Source: Oscillospiraceae bacterium (GTDB lineage Bacteria > Bacillota > Clostridia > Oscillospirales > Ruminococcaceae). From it: a stretch of DNA of 32,433 nt. Position 1 is the stretch's first letter. Every line of letters starts with the position of its first letter. The translations under genes and the position numbers were made by a program. A model generated the notes under the pieces. It had not been told where the DNA came from, searched no databases, and saw only the letters and a program-made list of their open reading frames with translations. This document shows positions 7,310 to 14,847 of the stretch, piece by piece. The DNA lies in contig JAAVIG010000219.1 of the NCBI GenBank assembly GCA_014796735.1, positions 1 to 32,433 on the forward strand, given 5' to 3'.

Positions 7310-8982
7310 TGACGGAAGAAAAAAACAATGTTACGGAAGCGGAAGACAATTCCAACTTTCTGACCGATATAATCGAAAGCGATCTGGCGGCGGGGCGCGT
7401 TAAAAAAATACACACCCGTTTTCCTCCCGAGCCTAACGGGTATCTGCATATAGGCAGCGCGAAAGCCATTTACATCAACTACACCTCCGCGAAGAAGTAT
7501 AACGGCTTGTTTAACCTCCGCTTTGACGATACCAACCCCACCAAGGAGGACAACGAGTACGTTGAATCCATAATGGAGGACTTGAAGTGGCTGGGAGCAA
7601 ATCCCGACGAGGTATTTTACGGAAGCGACTATTTTCAGAAGACCTACGAGTTTGCGGTAGAGCTTATCAAAAAGGGAAAGGCCTACGTCTGCGACCTTAA
7701 GGGCGACGAGATGAGAGAGTACAGAGGTACTTTGACCGAGCCGGGAAAGAACAGCCCCTACCGCGACAGAAGCGTTGAGGAAAACCTGGAGCTGTTTGAA
7801 AAAATGAAAAACGGCGAGTTTCCCGACGGCTACTGCACTCTCCGCGCAAAGATAGACATGGCAAGCCCCAATATGAATATGCGCGACCCCGCTATTTATC
7901 GTATTCTTCACATGTCCCACCACCGTCAGGGCGACAAGTGGTGCATTTATCCCCTTTATGACTTTGCTCACCCCATTCAGGACGCTTTGGAGGGAATAAC
8001 CCACTCCATGTGCTCAATCGAGTTTGAAAACCACAGACCCCTTTACGACTGGGTGGTTGAAAATATCGGCTTTGAACAGCCCCCTCATCAGTACGAATTT
8101 GCGAGACTTAACGTTACCAATACCGTAATGAGCAAGCGTTATCTTCGTCAGCTTGTGGAAACGGGCGTTGTGGACGGCTGGGACGACCCGAGACTGCCCA
8201 CCCTCTGCGCTTTAAGAAGACGCGGCTATACTCCCGAATCCATTTTCCGCTTTGTGGAGCTTGCGGGCGTTTGTAAAAGCTTGTCTTTGGTGGATATTGC
8301 CCTTTTGGAGCACTGCATAAGAGACGAGCTTAACAAAACCGCGCTGAGAAGAATCGCCATACTTGACCCCATAAGGGTTGAGATCGAAAATTACCCCCAG
8401 GATAAGCAGGAGTATTTTGAGATCTCCAACAATCCCAACGATGAAGCCGCGGGAAAGCGCAAGGTGCTGTTTACCAAAAATATCTATATTGATAAGGAAG
8501 ACTTTTCCGCCTGTCCTCCGCCTAAGTATTTCCGCTTGAAGCCCGAGGGCGAGGTAAGACTTATGGGTGCGTATATCATAAAATATAAGGATATTGTTTA
8601 CAACGAGGACGGAAGCATAAACAAGATAATCTGCACCGCTGACATTGAAAGCGGCAACGGCAACCCCGTTGACGGAAGAAAGGTCAAAGGCACTATCCAC
8701 TGGCTCAGCGAAAGCAACTGCGTTGAAAGAGACGTTTATATCTACAACAATCTCTTTACCATTGAAAACACCAACGCTATTCCCGAGGATAAGACCTTTG
8801 ACGATTATCTTAACCCCGATTCCGTGGAGAAAAAGCTTGGCTGCAAGCTCGAAAAGTGCCTTGAAGACGCAAAGGCGGGCGATAAGTTCCAGTTTGTGAG
8901 ATTGGGCTACTTCTGCAAGGATTCCAAGCATGAGAACGTGTTTAACCGAATCGTTGAATTAAAGGATTCAAAGCCTTTCTGA
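7309..8982 (+). CDS. glnS: Glutaminyl-tRNA synthetase
   Basis: A 557-residue class I synthetase attaching glutamine to tRNA-Gln, close to the length of E. coli GlnRS (554). Seen: FPPEPNGYLHIGSAK with HIGS at 47-50, LRFDDTNP, and the KMSKS-type VMSKR at about 273-277. The C-terminal half has the GlnRS anticodon-binding beta-barrels (DFSACPPPKYFRLKPEGEVRLMGAY). The ribosome site AAGGAG lies inside the end of gltX. Many Firmicutes lack GlnRS and make Gln-tRNA through GatCAB, so its presence and its fusion-like packing with gltX are worth noting. Confidence 0.96.
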   Translation: MTEEKNNVTEAEDNSNFLTDIIESDLAAGRVKKIHTRFPPEPNGYLHIGSAKAIYINYTSAKKYNGLFNLRFDDTNPTKEDNEYVESIMEDLKWLGANPDEVFYGSDYFQKTYEFAVELIKKGKAYVCDLKGDEMREYRGTLTEPGKNSPYRDRSVEENLELFEKMKNGEFPDGYCTLRAKIDMASPNMNMRDPAIYRILHMSHHRQGDKWCIYPLYDFAHPIQDALEGITHSMCSIEFENHRPLYDWVVENIGFEQPPHQYEFARLNVTNTVMSKRYLRQLVETGVVDGWDDPRLPTLCALRRRGYTPESIFRFVELAGVCKSLSLVDIALLEHCIRDELNKTALRRIAILDPIRVEIENYPQDKQEYFEISNNPNDEAAGKRKVLFTKNIYIDKEDFSACPPPKYFRLKPEGEVRLMGAYIIKYKDIVYNEDGSINKIICTADIESGNGNPVDGRKVKGTIHWLSESNCVERDVYIYNNLFTIENTNAIPEDKTFDDYLNPDSVEKKLGCKLEKCLEDAKAGDKFQFVRLGYFCKDSKHENVFNRIVELKDSKPF

Positions 8983-8984
8983 TC

Positions 8985-9722
8985 ATGAATACAAGTAATA
9001 TAAACGAAAAAATAAAAAAGCTTAACGAAATACTGAAAAGCTCAAAAAACACGGTGTTTTTCGGCGGCGCGGGAGTGTCCACGGAAAGCGGAATACCCGA
9101 TTTTCGGAGCGTGGACGGACTTTACAGTCAAAAGTACGACTATCCTCCCGAAACGATTTTAAGCGGCGATTTCTTTTATTCTCAGACGGAGGAATTTTAC
9201 CGCTTTTACCGTGATAAAATGCTTTGTCTCACCGCTATGCCCAACGCCGCACACTTAAAGCTTGCGGAAATGGAGCAAAAGGGCAAGCTGTCGGCAGTTA
9301 TTACCCAAAATATAGACGGCTTGCACCAAAAGGCAGGAAGCAAAAGGGTTTATGAGCTTCACGGCTCCGTGCTCAGAAACTACTGTCTGAAATGCGGAAA
9401 AAGCTTTACGGCCGAGTATATACTGCACAGTGAGGGCGTACCCCGCTGTGAGTGCGGCGGGCTGATAAAGCCCGACGTGGTGCTGTACAGCGAACAGCTT
9501 GACCAAAAGGTGCTGGGAGCTTCCGTAAACGCTATCGGAAACGCCGACACACTTATAATAGGCGGCACTTCGCTTGTGGTATACCCGGCGGCGGGGCTGA
9601 TAAATTATTTCCGCGGAAATAATCTTGTGATAATCAATATGTCGCCCACAAGCGCGGATAACTCCGCCGATCTGTTGATAGAGGGCAGGATAGGCGAGGT
9701 GTTGGGCAGTACAGAGATATAG
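8985..9722 (+). CDS. cobB: Sirtuin, NAD-dependent protein deacylase
   Basis: A 245-residue Sir2-family enzyme that removes acyl groups from lysines using NAD. Seen: GGAGVSTESGIPDFRS at 27-42 (NAD binding), QNIDGLHQ from 108, catalytic H126 in YELHGS, and zinc cysteines C134, C137, C155 and C157 (CxxC...CxC). The length is that of a minimal bacterial sirtuin. The ATG is only two bases after the glnS stop, and the nearest AAAGGA is about twenty bases away, so expression probably depends on coupling to glnS. Acyl preference is not predictable here. Confidence 0.93.
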   Translation: MNTSNINEKIKKLNEILKSSKNTVFFGGAGVSTESGIPDFRSVDGLYSQKYDYPPETILSGDFFYSQTEEFYRFYRDKMLCLTAMPNAAHLKLAEMEQKGKLSAVITQNIDGLHQKAGSKRVYELHGSVLRNYCLKCGKSFTAEYILHSEGVPRCECGGLIKPDVVLYSEQLDQKVLGASVNAIGNADTLIIGGTSLVVYPAAGLINYFRGNNLVIINMSPTSADNSADLLIEGRIGEVLGSTEI

Positions 9723-9742
9723 CAAGACAAGGAGGAAATGTT

Positions 9743-10273
9743 ATGAATGTAAGCAATACGACCACTGTAAGCCAAACGCCGATCACATACACAAAAAGAA
9801 ATGTGACCGAGCAAAAGACAAAAAACGGCAGTTCCAGAACCGATACCCTTACTTTGACCGAGGAGGCGCGAAGGTTTCTTCAGACCCAAAGGGAGCTTGA
9901 AAACCGGACCAATGGCAAAAGGGAAGAGTATAAGGACGATCTGCAGCGTTTTCTTGATAATCTCAACAGCGAGGACGACGATAAAGGCAGCAGCTTTATG
10001 GACATCGCAAAGTGCATGAAGATAGCGAAACGCATTCAGAACGGCGATAAAGTTCCCATGAAGGACATTAAGTTTTTGGCGGAAAAACAGCCAAAAATGT
10101 TTATGATGGCAATGACCTTCCGCAGGAACGACAATCCCGACCCCAAAAAGTATAAAACCGCTCTTGACAAAAAAGACGAAGACAGGATCGAAAGCGAGGG
10201 CGAGTACACCGAGGTCACGGGTGCGGGCAGCGGTATGAGTGTGGAAGCGCTTGCCGAGGGTCTGGGAGAGTAA
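9743..10273 (+). CDS. Small hydrophilic protein, 176 residues, unknown
   Basis: I do not recognise this protein. It has no signal peptide or membrane span. The N-terminus is rich in Thr, Asn and Ser up to about residue 35, then comes DTLTLTEEARRFLQTQREL, followed by charged helix-rich sequence and a better organised middle (SSFMDIAKCMKIAKRIQNGDKVPMKDIKFLAEKQPKMFMMAMTFRR broken over residues ~83-128). The tail is acidic. A strong AGGAGG lies eight bases before the ATG. It follows the sirtuin by 20 bases, so it may be the last gene of the gltX operon. The Thr-Leu-Thr-Glu-Glu-Ala phrase resembles disordered starts of flagella-associated small proteins in Clostridia, but that is only an impression. 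Confidence 0.8.
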   Translation: MNVSNTTTVSQTPITYTKRNVTEQKTKNGSSRTDTLTLTEEARRFLQTQRELENRTNGKREEYKDDLQRFLDNLNSEDDDKGSSFMDIAKCMKIAKRIQNGDKVPMKDIKFLAEKQPKMFMMAMTFRRNDNPDPKKYKTALDKKDEDRIESEGEYTEVTGAGSGMSVEALAEGLGE

Positions 10274-10308
10274 GATAGTAAGTGAACGAATTTTCACATG
10301 TGTCTTTA

Positions 10309-10337
10309 TTGACTTTCAACCAATTATATGATAAAAT
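10309..10337 (+). promoter_or_regulatory. Promoter for the transglutaminase-like lipoprotein
   Basis: TTGACT (10309-10314), 17 bases, TAAAAT (10332-10337). It is followed by a 9-bp inverted repeat, AAATTTAAC (10339-10347) with GTTAAATTT (10372-10380), in the short leader just before the ribosome site at 10391. Confidence 0.72.
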
Positions 10338-10402
10338 AAAATTTAACGACAGAACTGTATGACAAAAAATTGTTAAATTTAATTGTCCACGGAGGTGAGT
10401 GT

Positions 10403-11707
10403 TTGAATAAAAAAAGATTTGCCGCATTGCTGACTGTGCTTTCTCTTTTGCTTTGCGGCTGTAATACAACAACCGTCACTCCCGACATAACATCGGACGG
10501 CAGCCCGACTTCGGAATCCCGGATCATATCCGAGTCGGAGGGAAGCTCCGAAGATAACTCGGAAGACCCCACGATCCTTTCCGAAGAAACCACGTCACAT
10601 GTCATAGAAAGTACCACCGATACGGAATCGGAGGAAAAAACGCAGGACACAGCGGACAGTGAAACACAGGACAGCGCGGACACAACGGACACGGAAGCCG
10701 AAACCGACGACGAGAGCACAGATGAAAGCGCCGTCCAAAGCACAACTCAGACCATAGTCGAAACGGTCGCCGCATCATCCGCTACTTCCGCCACAACGGC
10801 AAAAACGCAGGTCACGACAACGGCCGCGCCTACGCAAGCCGCAACGGAGCCTCCCGCAACAACAACCGCCGTTCCCGCGGAGCCTTCGCCCGCTACAGTT
10901 CTGACGCCTGTCGCGGACGGTATACTTACATCCGGCAACAAGCTTGCGACCGTCGATTACAGTCACACGTCGGACGGCTACGTTATGGCGAAATACACGG
11001 GCTCCTCCGGACAGATCAAGGTACAGATAACGGGGCCAACAGGCGTTACGCAGACTTACAATCTCAATTCCAACGGACGCTTTGATTCATACCCTCTTAC
11101 GGCAAGCAACGGCTCATATACTATCAACATATTGGAAAGCGTAGGCGGTGGCGGCTATGCCATTGCGCACAGCTTTACATTTGACGTAAATCTTTCCAGT
11201 TCCCTTGCGCCCTTTTTACGCCCAAGCCAGTATGTTAATTACTCAAGCGGCGACAGCGCGGTAACATTGGCTTCACAGCTTTGTGCGGGTACTACAACGC
11301 CATTGGAAAAGGTTGACAGGATCTACTCGTGGCTTGTGGACAACGTGGTATACGATTACGATCTTGCCAATTCAAATATACCGGGCGGCTACGCGGGCGA
11401 TACCGAAAAGGTAATAAAACAGAAAAAGGGCATTTGCCTCGATTACGCGGCAACGATGGCGGCAATGCTGAGAAGCCAAAACGTGCCCACTCAGGTCATA
11501 TCGGGCGATGTATCCGGCGGCGGTTTCCACGCGTGGGTAAATGTATACGTTCAGGATGTTGGCTGGGTGTACGGCGCCGCGATATACTTTGACGGCTCGG
11601 CATGGCACAGAATGGATCCCACTTATGCCGCAAGCTCCAAATCCAGCAAGGCTATCCTTGAATTTATAGCCAACGGAAACAATTATTTTCAGGAATTTGT
11701 ATTCTGA
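10403..11707 (+). CDS. Surface lipoprotein with transglutaminase-like domain
   Basis: A predicted lipoprotein of 434 residues. The start is TTG at 10403, chosen because GGAGGTG lies just before it and the protein then opens with a classical signal peptide, MNKKRFAALLTVLSLLLCGC, with lipobox LCGC. A 130-residue low-complexity linker follows, first Ser/Glu/Asp-rich and then Thr/Ala/Pro-rich, as in cell-wall-spanning proteins. Next is a beta-rich region. The C-terminus is a transglutaminase-core domain with the Cys-His-Asp triad C345 (GICLDYA), H376 (FHAWV) and D405 (MDPTY). Such bacterial domains are usually peptidases or crosslinking enzymes acting outside the cell. It has its own promoter. 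The substrate is unknown. Confidence 0.87.
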   Translation: MNKKRFAALLTVLSLLLCGCNTTTVTPDITSDGSPTSESRIISESEGSSEDNSEDPTILSEETTSHVIESTTDTESEEKTQDTADSETQDSADTTDTEAETDDESTDESAVQSTTQTIVETVAASSATSATTAKTQVTTTAAPTQAATEPPATTTAVPAEPSPATVLTPVADGILTSGNKLATVDYSHTSDGYVMAKYTGSSGQIKVQITGPTGVTQTYNLNSNGRFDSYPLTASNGSYTINILESVGGGGYAIAHSFTFDVNLSSSLAPFLRPSQYVNYSSGDSAVTLASQLCAGTTTPLEKVDRIYSWLVDNVVYDYDLANSNIPGGYAGDTEKVIKQKKGICLDYAATMAAMLRSQNVPTQVISGDVSGGGFHAWVNVYVQDVGWVYGAAIYFDGSAWHRMDPTYAASSKSSKAILEFIANGNNYFQEFVF

Positions 11708-11788
11708 TCCTGCTGGAAATTTTTTCGAATCATTAGGTATAAAAGATTAACCTTGGTTTTTATATAATGATACTTAAGGAGTAACAAA

Positions 11789-12805
11789 ATGGCAGCTAAA
11801 AAGCTTAAACCCTCCTACATATCAAGATTGTGCGGCGAGCTGCATGACACGGTCAGCTCGGGCATGTCCACCAACGACGGTTTATACATGCTTCTGAACG
11901 ACAATAAGAACGATGCCGTTCTGGAAAGCCTGTTTAACGATACCTCAAAGGGCTGCACCTTTTCCGAAGCCGTAAAGAATACAAAATCTTTTCCCGTTTA
12001 CGCGGAGGAGATGATACAGCTCGGCGAGCAGACGGGCCGTCTGGACTCGGTGCTTCAAAGTCTTTCGGAATATTACGCGAGGCAGCAGGAGGTTGCGGAA
12101 AATATCAAAAATGCTGTGGCGTTCCCTCTTATACTGCTGGTAATTTTAATTGTTATCGTAGTGCTGCTTTTAACGCAGGTTCTGCCCATATTCAACGATG
12201 TATTCGGACAGCTTGGCGTTACAATGTCGGGAGCGGCGGTAACTCTTATGAATATAGGCTCGGCTATACAGACCTATTCCTTTGTTATAGTCGGCGCTGT
12301 GGTAGTTTTGGCAGTGCTGGCGGCAGTGCTTTACAAGCTGCCCTCCACGCACGATAAGGTCGTTTCCGTTTTTAAGGGCAGAAAGCTCAATAACCAGATA
12401 TCCTCCTCCAATTTTGCCTCAGCAATGGCAATGACCATTTCAAGCGGCATGGATATTGACGAATCGCTTGAAATGTCAAAGAAAATGTGCGATGAAAATA
12501 CCGGAAAGAAAATTTCCTCCTGTCAGGAGCTTATGAGAAGCGGTCAAAGCTTCGACAAAGCGATACAGAAGGCGGAAATTTTAGACAGCATGAGCGCCAG
12601 AAAGCTTACTATCAGTTTTCAGACGGGTAAAACCGATGAGACCATGAAAAAGATCTCCGAGGATTATACCCAAAAGGTCAACGATGCGGTTGACGAAAAG
12701 ATCAGCCGTGTAGAGCCCGTTTTGGTTATAGTGATGTCGGTGATAGTGGGATTTGTACTGTTTTCGGTAATGCTCCCCATGCTTTCGGTCATCACATCGA
12801 TTTAA
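11789..12805 (+). CDS. pilC: Type IV pilus / type II secretion inner-membrane platform protein (PilC/GspF family)
   Basis: A 338-residue membrane protein of the T2SSF family, the platform on which pilin subunits are assembled. It has two repeats of the family's cytoplasmic helical domain (about residues 10-110 and 205-300), each with the phrase S-G-M-S/D (VSSGMSTNDGLYMLL, ISSGMDIDESLEMSK). Each is followed by membrane spans: a long hydrophobic run near 112-130, another near 165-185, and the C-terminal VLVIVMSVIVGFVLFSVMLP. It is slightly shorter than typical PilC (about 400). AAGGAG lies eight bases before ATG. It is the first gene of the pilus-like cluster; I saw no convincing -35/-10 pair in the preceding 80 bases. 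Confidence 0.88.
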   Translation: MAAKKLKPSYISRLCGELHDTVSSGMSTNDGLYMLLNDNKNDAVLESLFNDTSKGCTFSEAVKNTKSFPVYAEEMIQLGEQTGRLDSVLQSLSEYYARQQEVAENIKNAVAFPLILLVILIVIVVLLLTQVLPIFNDVFGQLGVTMSGAAVTLMNIGSAIQTYSFVIVGAVVVLAVLAAVLYKLPSTHDKVVSVFKGRKLNNQISSSNFASAMAMTISSGMDIDESLEMSKKMCDENTGKKISSCQELMRSGQSFDKAIQKAEILDSMSARKLTISFQTGKTDETMKKISEDYTQKVNDAVDEKISRVEPVLVIVMSVIVGFVLFSVMLPMLSVITSI

Positions 12806-12841
12806 AAGACTGTCTTGGCAGGATATTGAGTACGTCTCTTC

Positions 12842-12894
12842 GGCGGATCATGCCGCCAATTGCGTTTTGGCGTCTGATTTAATGCCGCGCGCAA
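12842..12894 (+). promoter_or_regulatory. Two hairpins between pilC and the first pilin-like gene
   Basis: GGCGG (12842-12846) pairs with CCGCC (12853-12857). A second stem pairs TTGCG (12860-12864) with CGCAA (12890-12894), with inner GGC/GCC pairing. They lie in a 119-base intergenic gap. No T-run follows, so RNA processing or stability is more likely than termination. Confidence 0.4.
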
Positions 12895-12924
12895 ACCGAT
12901 TTTAACGGAAAGGAAGGTATCCGA

Positions 12925-13248
12925 ATGAAGCTTAAAAAGAAAAATCATGTTCTTGCAGGATACATTCCCGCCATAGTTATATTTATAATTATCGTTGTGA
13001 TCGTGGTTTTATCCGTGGCGGATATAGGCAGAACAACGGAGGCCGAGGGGCTTGCGATAACCGAGAACAGCATCATGCGCGCCGTTATAACCTGTTACGC
13101 CCAAGAGGGAAGCTATCCTCCCGATATAGATTATTTAAAGGAAAACTACGGATTGAAGGTAAGTGACGAGTACACGGTTCGTTACAGTGTTTTCGCGTCC
13201 AATATCATGCCCAGCATAACGGTAATAAGAAAGCAGGTGAGCGGTTGA
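12925..13248 (+). CDS. Pilin-like membrane-anchored protein, 107 residues
   Basis: A short protein with one N-terminal membrane span (about residues 9-31) and a small outer domain. The phrase AVITCYAQEGSYPPDIDYLKEN (broken: residues ~55-76) matches the Y-P-x-x-I/L-x-x-L pattern of pseudopilins that lack a full globular head. It lacks the G-x-x-x-x-E prepilin cleavage motif, so it may not be processed by PilD. AAAGGAAGG lies before the ATG. It is placed between pilC and another small membrane protein that it overlaps, and is likely a minor pilin or accessory subunit. The function is inferred from position and layout. Confidence 0.72.
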   Translation: MKLKKKNHVLAGYIPAIVIFIIIVVIVVLSVADIGRTTEAEGLAITENSIMRAVITCYAQEGSYPPDIDYLKENYGLKVSDEYTVRYSVFASNIMPSITVIRKQVSG

Positions 13249-13709
13249 AAAAAGATCTACACTCCGCAGACACCCTGTTTGTACTGCTTTTGTTCGCTTT
13301 GTTTATGATCACCGCCCTTTTCATTACCGTATCGGGCGCTATCGCTTACAGAAATTCCGCCGTTCAGATGGAAGAACGGTTCAACAGGCAGACCTGTATA
13401 AATTACATTACTGCCAAGGTTCGTGCCAACAACGACGCCGACAAGATCACCGTAGGTGAGCTGGAGGGCATAAACGCTCTTTGCATAATCGACAATATAG
13501 GCGGAATAAATTACATAACATACATCTATCAGTATGAAGGATCGGTAAGAGAGCTTTTCTGCAACGCCGAAATATCTCTCCCGCCCTCTTCGGGCACTTC
13601 CCTTACAGAAGCAAAGGCGATCTCGTTTGAAAAGGACGGCAGCTTATTGGAGATAACGCTTACCGATAATGAAGATAATACGACCCTGTTTTATATTAAC
13701 GCGGTTTAA
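13245..13709 (+). CDS. Membrane-anchored pilus-locus protein, 154 residues (DUF4860-like)
   Basis: Starts with TTG at 13245, overlapping the previous stop (TTGA), with AGGTG six bases upstream. The protein has one N-terminal membrane span (residues ~11-33) and a predicted beta-rich outer domain ending LTDNEDNTTLFYINAV. The layout resembles minor pilin-like proteins of Firmicute type IV pilus loci, and I think it belongs to the DUF4860 group, though from memory only. The four-base overlap with the upstream pilin-like gene points to a tight functional pair. A hairpin followed by TTTT lies just after its stop. Confidence 0.72.
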   Translation: MKKDLHSADTLFVLLLFALFMITALFITVSGAIAYRNSAVQMEERFNRQTCINYITAKVRANNDADKITVGELEGINALCIIDNIGGINYITYIYQYEGSVRELFCNAEISLPPSSGTSLTEAKAISFEKDGSLLEITLTDNEDNTTLFYINAV

Positions 13710-13711
13710 TT

Positions 13712-13746
13712 AAGTCACCCTGTCACGACGGGGTTTTGCTTGACTT
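13712..13746 (+). terminator. Mid-operon terminator-like hairpin
   Basis: CCCTGT pairs with ACGGGG (13718-13723 / 13728-13733, one G-T pair) and is followed by TTTT at 13734-13737. An outer stem AAGTCA/TGACTT (13712-13717 / 13741-13746) encloses it and the T-run. It may be an attenuator in the pilus transcript rather than a full stop. Confidence 0.45.
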
Positions 13747-13770
13747 TGAAATGAAAGGAATGATCTGACT

Positions 13771-14154
13771 ATGAGAAAAAGCGGCAAAACGGGATTATTC
13801 CTTATGGAGCTGATGATCTCGCTGCTTATTTTTGCCGTGTGCGCCTGTGTGTGCGCGGCAATTATCGCAAAGGCATCATCGGATATAAGCGAAAGCAGGG
13901 ACTTAAGCAACGCGCTTATTCTCGCTCAGAATAAAGCCGAGCTTATAAAAAACGGCATGTACAATACGGATAACACCGAATACTACAATGCCGAGCTGAA
14001 GTCCGTTGAAAAAGAAGACGCCGTTTATTCGGCGGCTTCGGCAGTAAACGTCAATGATAACGGCGTAACCGAATATACGGTCGAAATTTACAGAACGGCG
14101 GACAACAAGCTTATCTACAATATCAACTCCGCGTACTATTGCTCCCCCAATTAA
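13771..14154 (+). CDS. Prepilin-like protein with type IV N-methylation motif
   Basis: A 127-residue protein whose N-terminus GLFLMELMISLLIF fits the type IV prepilin motif (cleavage after G, Glu at +5, then a hydrophobic helix). A prepilin peptidase would therefore process it, although none is encoded in the window. The span covers residues ~8-32. The outer part is small and carries repeated Tyr/Asn/Asp residues and two Cys in the helix (ACVCAA). An AAAGGA site lies upstream, with spacing longer than ideal. It is likely a pilin or minor pilin. The stop codon falls inside the left arm of a large hairpin element (14141-14294). Confidence 0.8.
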   Translation: MRKSGKTGLFLMELMISLLIFAVCACVCAAIIAKASSDISESRDLSNALILAQNKAELIKNGMYNTDNTEYYNAELKSVEKEDAVYSAASAVNVNDNGVTEYTVEIYRTADNKLIYNINSAYYCSPN

Positions 14155-14294
14155 CTCTTGAAGATTTTATGCGACGAACGGCTGCCGAAAGACAAGGAAG
14201 AAAGCCGCAGGAATATGCGCATATTTCAAGGATTTCTGACGAAGTATTTCGGCAGCCGGGCAAGCAGAAAAATTCAAGAGTTAGTTGGGGAAGC
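14141..14294 (+). repeat. 154-nt nested hairpin element between two pilin-like genes
   Basis: Outer arms: 14145-14162 (CCCCAATTAACTCTTGAA) pairs with 14273-14290 with one G-T pair, and GCT/AGC extends the base. Middle arms: CGGCTGCCGAAA (14179-14190) pairs perfectly with TTTCGGCAGCCG (14247-14258). Inner: AATATGCGCATATT (14212-14225) is a perfect palindrome. The left arm contains the stop codon of the upstream prepilin gene. It is either an inserted small element or a structured RNA controlling the operon. Confidence 0.6.
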
Positions 14295-14327
14295 AACAAT
14301 CATAATTACAGAAAGGACTTGAAGGAA

Positions 14328-14780
14328 ATGGCGGTTCAGCGAAGCAGAGCGTCCTCCGGAATAGGCGGTTCGCTTATACTGATCATTTTTATCGTGCTTA
14401 CCATTACCGTTTTTTCCGTGCTGACCTTGGTTTCGGCGCAAAACGAATTGGGGACGGTAAACAGATCCGCAAAGGTCTCCGATGATTATTACGCGGCCGA
14501 AAAGGCGGCGGCGGAAAAATGCGGCGAAATAAAAACCGCCGTATCAGGTCTTACGGGAAATTCCGATATATCCGCGGCGGCAATAAATCTGGGGGCCTTC
14601 GTTTCAACGGACGAAAGCGGTGTTACAATAAGCTTTACTGTTGATATAGACGAAAAGCGCGAGCTTGAAACAACTCTCAGAGCGGAAGGCGGAGAGCTGA
14701 CGGTAACGGCTCAGAAAACGGCTTCCAAAAACCAAGGAATAATCATAGACGACAGCATAGACTTATGGGACGGATTTTAA
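14328..14780 (+). CDS. Pilin-like membrane-anchored protein, 150 residues
   Basis: Start ATG at 14328, chosen because GAAGGA lies just before it and the sequence then runs MAVQRSRASSGIGGSLILII into one membrane span (residues ~12-36). The longer open frame back to 14139 runs through a hairpin element and has no ribosome site. The outer domain is Ala/Glu/Thr-rich with a repeated Lys-Ala-Ala helix, then short beta-like stretches. The layout is like PilX/minor pilin proteins that sit in such loci, without a clear G-x-x-x-x-E motif. The role is inferred from position between a prepilin and pilT. Confidence 0.7.
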   Translation: MAVQRSRASSGIGGSLILIIFIVLTITVFSVLTLVSAQNELGTVNRSAKVSDDYYAAEKAAAEKCGEIKTAVSGLTGNSDISAAAINLGAFVSTDESGVTISFTVDIDEKRELETTLRAEGGELTVTAQKTASKNQGIIIDDSIDLWDGF

Positions 14781-14847
14781 GCGTTCCGCAGGATAAATCA
14801 CGGGTGAGTTAACCGTTCTCCAAAAAATAAGAAAAGAGGAAAAGCCA

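Noticed and set aside
7162..8004. Long minus-strand open frame (280 residues) inside gltX/glnS
   Set aside because: It is antisense to two certain synthetase genes, is biased to Val/Leu as expected from the complement of their codons, and has no ribosome site or family motif.
8212..8931. Minus-strand open frame of 239 residues inside glnS
   Set aside because: A shadow of glnS; same reasoning as the other antisense frames in GC-rich third positions.
14139..14327. N-terminal extension of the pilin-like gene at 14328
   Set aside because: It would start at a TTG without ribosome site and reads through a nested hairpin; the ATG at 14328 has GAAGGA upstream and directly precedes the membrane span.
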